From Bacillota bacterium (GTDB lineage: Bacteria; Bacillota; Clostridia; Christensenellales; Aristaeellaceae): DNA of 64,000 bases. Positions 59,454 to 64,000 of this stretch are shown here, piece after piece. The notes below the pieces were generated by a model that ran no database searches, had not been told where the DNA came from, and saw only the letters and a list, made by a program, of their open reading frames with translations. Made by a program: the position numbers and the translations under genes. Location of the stretch: positions 248,001-312,000 of the forward strand of contig JAEZHM010000154.1 in assembly GCA_023416585.1 (NCBI GenBank), written 5' to 3'. How positions within the stretch are numbered: position 1 is the stretch's first letter; the number at the start of each line of letters is the position of its first letter.

Positions 59454-60590
59454 TTAATTAATTACTAAAAATTCTGTTACCTCAGAAAAAAACCAATGTT
59501 TCTTACTCTTATCAAGAGTACCTGTGACAATAACTTCCTTATCATCACGGTAAGCATCACATGCTAATATATGATTTTCTGGATTAAGATGAAGATTAAT
59601 AGATCTCAAAGTATTATCGATTTTTGCTAAGAGTCTTACTGTGTTCTCAGTTTCAAAACCGCTATCGGTCTTTTGAAGCATTTTAATTGTTCCATTGAGA
59701 GTAACATCCTCAACTAAACTAAAATCCTTATAGCGTTTTGATATTTCATCGATAATAGCAAAATGAATATTATTTATAACATTAATCTTGGGTTCCGCTA
59801 CTGAATGAGTAATTGCTTCTGCATAGAAGACTGAAGACTCTAACGTAATATCTTTTCCATCTTCTGGTTTGATTTGCATTATAGCATCACACATATTTGC
59901 AGTTATTCCGTCAACATATGCATTATCAATTATCTCTGAAATATATGTCTGCTTTTCCACAATGCTGACAACCTGTTCGAAAGCCTTTTCAATACGTTTG
60001 ATTATTTTGTGTTCAACTGGTTCGGGGAGAGATGGAATAGCGTTTGTAAAGAATATTTGCTCATTTTCTTCACTGGCAACTGACACATCAATATTGAACA
60101 CATAGCTTCCTACTTCAGTTTGTGCGAATTGAAATTTTTCCATGTTGTTTTTTGCATTATAGAATGCTCTTTGACATACTGGTCGCGCATTTTCTTCAGC
60201 ACAAGCCGCATAAAGAACCAAATCTTTAAGCCCATCAAGACAACGAGCGGCATAATCAAGTGGAATTTTGCCATTTTCACTTGCTTTCATAATAATTCTA
60301 AACCTAATTCTATCTGTAAAAGCACTCTTTAGAGAGTCAATAATGTCACTTTCAGATTTTTCATAATAATTGCTCAAAATTTTAACAACATCATATATTC
60401 TTGGGTAAAAATCGACAAGATTAACATTAGCTGGAACAGCTATTATATACCCAGGATCATTTTGATCTTTATATAGCCAAATGTTATTGTTTTTGAATGA
60501 ATCCTCTCTTACCCATCCTGTAACAAGTAGAAATTTTTCTATTGATGCTGGTGTAATTCCACTTAAATCTTTGAGTAGATAGGAGTTCAC
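59454..60590 (-). CDS. unrecognised protein encoded with a DUF4365 gene
   Basis: I do not recognise this 378-residue cytosolic protein. It is acidic and mixed alpha/beta. The first 100 residues (GWVREDSFKNNNIWLYKDQNDPGYIIAVP) look like a small sensor domain, the middle has alternate helices, and the last 90 residues include beta strands (TVRLLAKIDNTLRSINLHLNP). Its ATG overlaps the stop of the DUF4365 gene by four bases (ATGA), so the two are made together. The pair is AT-rich relative to the surrounding chromosome and resembles a two-component conflict system; this is inference. Confidence 0.6.
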   Translation of the reverse strand: MNSYLLKDLSGITPASIEKFLLVTGWVREDSFKNNNIWLYKDQNDPGYIIAVPANVNLVDFYPRIYDVVKILSNYYEKSESDIIDSLKSAFTDRIRFRIIMKASENGKIPLDYAARCLDGLKDLVLYAACAEENARPVCQRAFYNAKNNMEKFQFAQTEVGSYVFNIDVSVASEENEQIFFTNAIPSLPEPVEHKIIKRIEKAFEQVVSIVEKQTYISEIIDNAYVDGITANMCDAIMQIKPEDGKDITLESSVFYAEAITHSVAEPKINVINNIHFAIIDEISKRYKDFSLVEDVTLNGTIKMLQKTDSGFETENTVRLLAKIDNTLRSINLHLNPENHILACDAYRDDKEVIVTGTLDKSKKHWFFSEVTEFLVIN

Positions 60591-61099
60591 AACATATCAC
60601 CTCCTTTTATTTTTTTAATGATATCCGTCAATGCTTCTGGAGAAAATACTTGATCAATAGGTATGGAAATTCTCCTTTTTGAAGTGTTTTCAGTCGGAGA
60701 TAAGCCTGCTAAAGAATACCACCAAGCACATTTTTTTAGAGTCATATATTCAGGTGAAATATATAGCCAGTCAAATTCTGTTCTAGGAAGTACAAAAAGT
60801 ATAAGTATGCTCGGAAGCATAAGGTTTGATGAAACTAAATCATTATAGTTCTTTGCATCAAGATCATAATATATATACCCATCTCGAAAAATAACGTCAC
60901 ATGAACTTTTTAACTGAAAGTTTAAGCCAATTCCGTTTTCAACACGTCTTCCCCCTCTATCAATAACTTCTTTGATTGTTCCATCAAAACCATAATCAAA
61001 CTCTGATTTTCCTGCTAAATTGTAACCTGCTTTAGCAGTCACTGCACAAACATATGCTCTTCCAAGAAATTCCTTTTTATGCTCCTCAGTTATAGACAT
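60587..61099 (-). CDS. DUF4365-domain protein, restriction-like
   Basis: This 170-residue protein matches the DUF4365 family, whose fold resembles PD-(D/E)XK nucleases. Candidate catalytic residues are the aspartates of EFDYGFDGTI and the LNFQLKSS element, where Q-x-K replaces the usual E-x-K as in several related nucleases. The C-terminal half has ILILFVLPRTEFDWLYIS and a tryptophan-rich helix (CAWWYSLAG). It lies ahead of and overlaps an unknown gene. The family is often found in defence-rich loci; cleavage of foreign DNA is likely but unproven here. Confidence 0.75.
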   Translation of the reverse strand: MSITEEHKKEFLGRAYVCAVTAKAGYNLAGKSEFDYGFDGTIKEVIDRGGRRVENGIGLNFQLKSSCDVIFRDGYIYYDLDAKNYNDLVSSNLMLPSILILFVLPRTEFDWLYISPEYMTLKKCAWWYSLAGLSPTENTSKRRISIPIDQVFSPEALTDIIKKIKGGDML

Positions 61100-61505
61100 A
61101 AAATCAAGCCTTTCAAATGAAACTATTTCCTCTTCTGGTAAGGATCCTTATGTGTATGTGGAGGTGCAATGAAAGTGACATTTTCCCTGTGTATTTATGT
61201 ACTAAGTGCAAATGATTTATATCTTGATATCAATGCAAATTGTATACATTATTTACAACATTGTCAATATATGTACATGTGTTCAACCAACAAATGCAAG
61301 GAATTCCTTACATTCTTATGATGGTGAAATCCGTTTTTGTTATTGTAAGGAGAGGAATATTATGGTATTATATCGTGAGAGATAAGTGGGATAGGCGAAA
61401 CTGATGTGCTATATTTTTGAACACATAGTTCATCCGTGACATTGCTGCCAGGAAATGTGCCCGGCAAAGGCGATTTCCGTATGGCGGCCAATAAAACATA
61501 AGAAG
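61100..61505. other. AT-rich intergenic stretch, no supported gene
   Basis: This space lies between the inserted DUF4365 pair and the ygiD-type gene. I see no protein-coding frame with a ribosome site. Base composition returns to chromosomal average near 61.43 kb, which may mark the right end of the insert. Confidence 0.5.
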
Positions 61506-61534
61506 AAGGGAGCCGGCGATTAAGCAGCTCCCTT
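61506..61534 (-). terminator. terminator after the dioxygenase-family gene
   Basis: AAGGGAGC pairs with GCTCCCTT around a 13-base loop, 13 bases past the stop at 61548; on the minus strand T-rich sequence follows. It fits an intrinsic terminator. Confidence 0.65.
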
Positions 61535-61547
61535 AAGCAACAACATC

Positions 61548-62324
61548 TTATGCAAAAAGATAACCCGTCATGGATAGGGATCCCATGGCGCAGGCTTCAT
61601 TGAACACGGTTACGCCGTCTGAATCAGAAGAAGCACCCAATGCATACAAAAGAGGATAAAAGTGATCCGGTGTGTAAAACGCTTCTTCAGCCGATGGACC
61701 GGCCCGTTTAAATTGTATGACGTCCTCATGACGGCCTGAGAGTATGGCCTCTTTGATATATCCGTCAAATCCCTTGGCCCAGGGATATCCGTCCTTCATA
61801 TCCCATGATATGCGGTGCAGGTTATGCACCACATTCCCGCTGCCCAAAATGAGCACACCTTGCTTTCGCAAGGGCTGAAGCGATCGGCCAATTTGATAGT
61901 GCACTTCCGGCGGTGCGTTAAGATCGACGCTTAGCTGCACAAGAGGAATATCTGCTTTGGGAAACATGTGCGTAAGTACGGACCATGTGCCATGGTCGAT
62001 GCCCCATTGATTATCAATCTGTACGTTTATGGGAACAAGAGATTGAATTTGCGGCACCAATTCGGGCGCTCCGGGTGCATCATAACGAACCTGATACAGT
62101 TTTTCGTCAAAACCGTACATATCATAGACCTGCCGTGGCTGCCTGACATCAGAAGTTTTAGTTCCCCGGGTGTACCAGTGCGCTGATATGGATAGGATTG
62201 CCTTTGGTTTTACCATTTCTTCTCCCAAGCGCCGCCAGGTGGCCGTAAAAGCATTATTCTCAATTGCATTTGTAGGGGATCCGTGCCCGACAAACAAAAC
62301 AGGCAATATGCTTATGTGAAACAC
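61548..62324 (-). CDS. ygiD: extradiol dioxygenase-family protein (YgiD/DODA type)
   Basis: This 258-residue protein matches the class III extradiol family: LPVLFVGHGSPTNAIE with H14, LSISAHWYTRGT with H49, GIDHGTWSVL with H111 and LGSGNVVHNLH. In the family two or three of these histidines bind iron or zinc. Plant homologues open DOPA rings; in bacteria the natural substrate is generally unknown, and in an anaerobe an oxygen-dependent reaction would need explaining. It stands alone between the AT-rich pair and the branched-chain amino-acid transporter genes. Confidence 0.88.
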   Translation of the reverse strand: MFHISILPVLFVGHGSPTNAIENNAFTATWRRLGEEMVKPKAILSISAHWYTRGTKTSDVRQPRQVYDMYGFDEKLYQVRYDAPGAPELVPQIQSLVPINVQIDNQWGIDHGTWSVLTHMFPKADIPLVQLSVDLNAPPEVHYQIGRSLQPLRKQGVLILGSGNVVHNLHRISWDMKDGYPWAKGFDGYIKEAILSGRHEDVIQFKRAGPSAEEAFYTPDHFYPLLYALGASSDSDGVTVFNEACAMGSLSMTGYLFA

Positions 62325-62408
62325 CTTCTTTCCTATGGATACATGCTCGTTTTCTGCGAAAGTGATCCGAAAAAGCTACCGCATACTGTTCCAAATGCGG
62401 GAAGGTGG

Positions 62409-63131
62409 TCACTTCGCGCTGGCCCGGCCCAGGTATGCTTCCCGCACCTTCGGGTTTTCAAGCAGTTGCTTGCCGGTACCGGTGATGGTGATGCGCCCCG
62501 TTTCCAACACATAGCCCTGATCGGCGATTTTGAGCGCAGCATTGGCGTTTTGCTCCACCAGAAGGATGGTGATACCTTCTGTGTGCAGCGTAAGTACCGT
62601 CTGAAAGATATCCCTCACCACAAGGGGAGCAAGGCCCAGGGAGGGTTCATCCATCATCAAAAGCTTTGGTCGGGCCATCAGCGCACGGCCGACTGCCAGC
62701 ATCTGCTGCTCACCGCCGGAAAGGGTGCCTGCAAGCTGCCAGTGGCGTTCCTTAAGACGGGGGAAGAGCGCATACACCTTCTCAATATCACCGGCGATGC
62801 CCATAGCATCCCTGCGGGTATACGCGCCCACCTTGAGGTTTTCCAAAGTGGTGAGGTTGGGGAAAACACGGCGGCCTTCCGGCACCAAAACGATGCCCCT
62901 CCTGATCATCTGCTGCGTATCAAGGGAACTGATGTCTTCACCTTCGTATTCGATACGGCCGGCCGCCATGGGCACAAGGCTGGTAATCGCACGAAGCGTG
63001 GTGGATTTTCCTGCGCCGTTGGCGCCGATAAGGGATACGATTTGCCCCTTCTCCACTTGAAAGGAGATGCCAGAAAGCGCCTGGATGCCGCCATAGTGGA
63101 CCTTTAAGCCGTTTACGCTCAGCAAACTCAT
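62409..63131 (-). CDS. livF: branched-chain amino-acid ABC transporter ATPase LivF
   Basis: This 240-residue ATPase has Walker A GANGAGKS (about 34-41), the signature TLSGGEQQMLAVGRALM and Walker B LLMMDEPSLGLAP. The pattern LSVNGLKVHYGGIQALSGISF is that of LivF, the second ATPase of the branched-chain amino-acid importer. Its ATG overlaps the end of livG by four bases. With LivG it powers uptake of leucine, isoleucine and valine. Confidence 0.92.
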   Translation of the reverse strand: MSLLSVNGLKVHYGGIQALSGISFQVEKGQIVSLIGANGAGKSTTLRAITSLVPMAAGRIEYEGEDISSLDTQQMIRRGIVLVPEGRRVFPNLTTLENLKVGAYTRRDAMGIAGDIEKVYALFPRLKERHWQLAGTLSGGEQQMLAVGRALMARPKLLMMDEPSLGLAPLVVRDIFQTVLTLHTEGITILLVEQNANAALKIADQGYVLETGRITITGTGKQLLENPKVREAYLGRASAK

Positions 63132-63934
63132 GCTTCTTCCACCCCCAGATAGGCCGTGATCACGTCCTGGTTGTTTTGTATTTCCTGAGGCGGGCCTTGA
63201 GCAATCAGCTTGCCGTAATCCAGTACATAAATGCGGTCGGAAATATCCATTACGATCTGCATATGGTGCTCAATGAGCATGATGGTCAAATGAAGATCAT
63301 CCCGAAGCTTTTTGACGAAGGCGGTCAGATCCTCCGTCTCCTTGGGATTCATGCCCGCAGCGGGCTCATCCAGTAAAAGAAGCTTGGGCCGTGTAGCCAA
63401 AGCTCTGGCGATCTCCAGGCGGCGCTGCTCGCCATAGGGCAAAGAGGTAGCTGTTTCATTGGCACTGTGGGCGAGCCCCACACGTTCAAGGATCGCCATG
63501 GCTTCTTCCTTGAGCGCGCGCTCTTCGCTGCCGTAGGTGATGGGGCGAAGCTTGTCAAACGCCGGTATGCCAGTGATGGCGCTTATGAACCCGCTTTTCA
63601 GGTGTAGATGCTGGGCAATGCGCACATTATCCAGCACAGTCATGCTTTTGAACAGCCGTATGTTTTGATATGTTCTTGCAGCGCCAAGCGCCGTGATCCG
63701 GTCTGGCCGCATGCCGGTGATATCCTCTAGGCTTCCTGACTTATCCGAAAGGAACACCTTGCCCATCGTTGGTGTATATACCCCGGTGATCATGTTGAAG
63801 GCGGTGGTTTTGCCTGCCCCGTTGGGCCCGATGATAGCTACGATCTCGCCTTGTTCTACATGGAGGCTTAAATCGTCCACGGCCAGCACACCACCAAAGC
63901 GCATGGTGATGTGGGAGGTTTCCAGTACACGCAC
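63128..63934 (-). CDS. livG: branched-chain amino-acid ABC transporter ATPase LivG
   Basis: The GTG start at 63934 overlaps the stop of the preceding gene (TAGTG). The 268-residue protein has Walker A GPNGAGKT (about 36-43), the long LivG-type insertion after RTYQNIRLFKSMTVLDNVRIAQHLH, the signature SLPYGEQRRLEIARAL and Walker B LLLDEPAAGMNPKE. It is the first ATPase of the Liv importer and is joined to livF by a four-base overlap. Confidence 0.93.
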   Translation of the reverse strand: MRVLETSHITMRFGGVLAVDDLSLHVEQGEIVAIIGPNGAGKTTAFNMITGVYTPTMGKVFLSDKSGSLEDITGMRPDRITALGAARTYQNIRLFKSMTVLDNVRIAQHLHLKSGFISAITGIPAFDKLRPITYGSEERALKEEAMAILERVGLAHSANETATSLPYGEQRRLEIARALATRPKLLLLDEPAAGMNPKETEDLTAFVKKLRDDLHLTIMLIEHHMQIVMDISDRIYVLDYGKLIAQGPPQEIQNNQDVITAYLGVEEA

Positions 63935-64000
63935 TACTTTTCGCCTCCCTTCTTCCCGGGCCGGAAGGGTTTCGTTACGGTCTGTCCCGCGGTTTTGATG
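63934..64000 (-). CDS. livM: LivM-type permease, C-terminal end (cut by window edge)
   Basis: The last 22 codons of a gene on the minus strand read up to TVTKPFRPGKKGGEK and a stop that overlaps the livG start. The basic tail and the position directly before livG fit the inner-membrane permease LivM. Only the end is in the window, so the name rests on context. Confidence 0.5.
   Translation of the reverse strand, partial: IKTAGQTVTKPFRPGKKGGEK

Noticed and set aside
62283..63107. 274-codon plus-strand frame opposite livF
   Set aside because: It is the antisense of an ABC ATPase with intact Walker motifs; the frame has no start signal.

Overview
The window looks like chromosome from an anaerobic, endospore-forming member of the Clostridia. 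The evidence is the spoIIGA-sigE-sigG sporulation cassette with a ylmC/ymxH-type gene and nrdR nearby, the clostridial radical-SAM/TIGR03915 pair, many AGGAGG ribosome sites, and several serine-recombinase and conjugative-element relics typical of gut or sediment Clostridia. I cannot name the species. There is no rRNA operon and no CRISPR array; one intact tRNA gene (Val, anticodon CAC) is present.

The left two thirds (about 1-41 kb) is an accessory region built from layered mobile-element scars. It opens with the end of an IS1182-like transposase and a decayed tRNA-Val. Next come a PocR-domain histidine kinase with a receiver protein (2.2-4.5 kb), a HEPN (Apea-like) protein (5.3-7.0 kb), and a prophage remnant (7.1-14.6 kb) that keeps only recombinase, lysis and distal tail genes. 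The prophage is joined at about 14.62 kb to a truncated sigma-like gene. An ImmA/IrrE peptidase and a truncated DUF2130 protein follow. From 17.2 to 23.5 kb seven genes run on the plus strand: macro domain with a helical tail, von Willebrand A, HD hydrolase, an unrecognised protein, PHP phosphatase, ADP-ribosylglycohydrolase and a PD-(D/E)XK-like nuclease. I consider this the best candidate for an undescribed system, probably centred on making or removing ADP-ribose-type modifications. After it lie an exported/lipoprotein pair, a TRADD-N-associated membrane protein, an EcsC-like zinc-ribbon protein, half of a tRNA-Pro gene with a duplicated 16-bp core, a SprT-like protein, tRNA-Val and a complete IS30-family element with 29-bp perfect inverted repeats. 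A MazG-like gene and two large SF2 helicases (one with a Vsr-like nuclease head, one with a PLD-like head) follow at 34.3-40.3 kb and resemble a defence island.

The right third (about 41-64 kb) is mainly ordinary chromosome. It has carbohydrate genes (LarA-family protein, thioredoxin-reductase-like protein, GH30 glycosidase, zinc alcohol dehydrogenase) with decayed isomerase and ThuA-like genes between them, then the nrdR/ylmC/sigG/sigE/spoIIGA block, the radical-SAM pair, an AraC-type regulator fused to a papain-like domain, a MATE transporter and a DUF362 ferredoxin protein. A two-gene AT-rich insert (DUF4365 nuclease-like protein plus an unknown partner, 59.4-61.1 kb) interrupts this, and the window closes with an extradiol-dioxygenase-family protein and the livM-livG-livF end of a branched-chain amino-acid ABC transporter.

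Functions come from reading motifs by eye. No database search was run, so family names are recognition calls, and gene starts were chosen by ribosome-site position.
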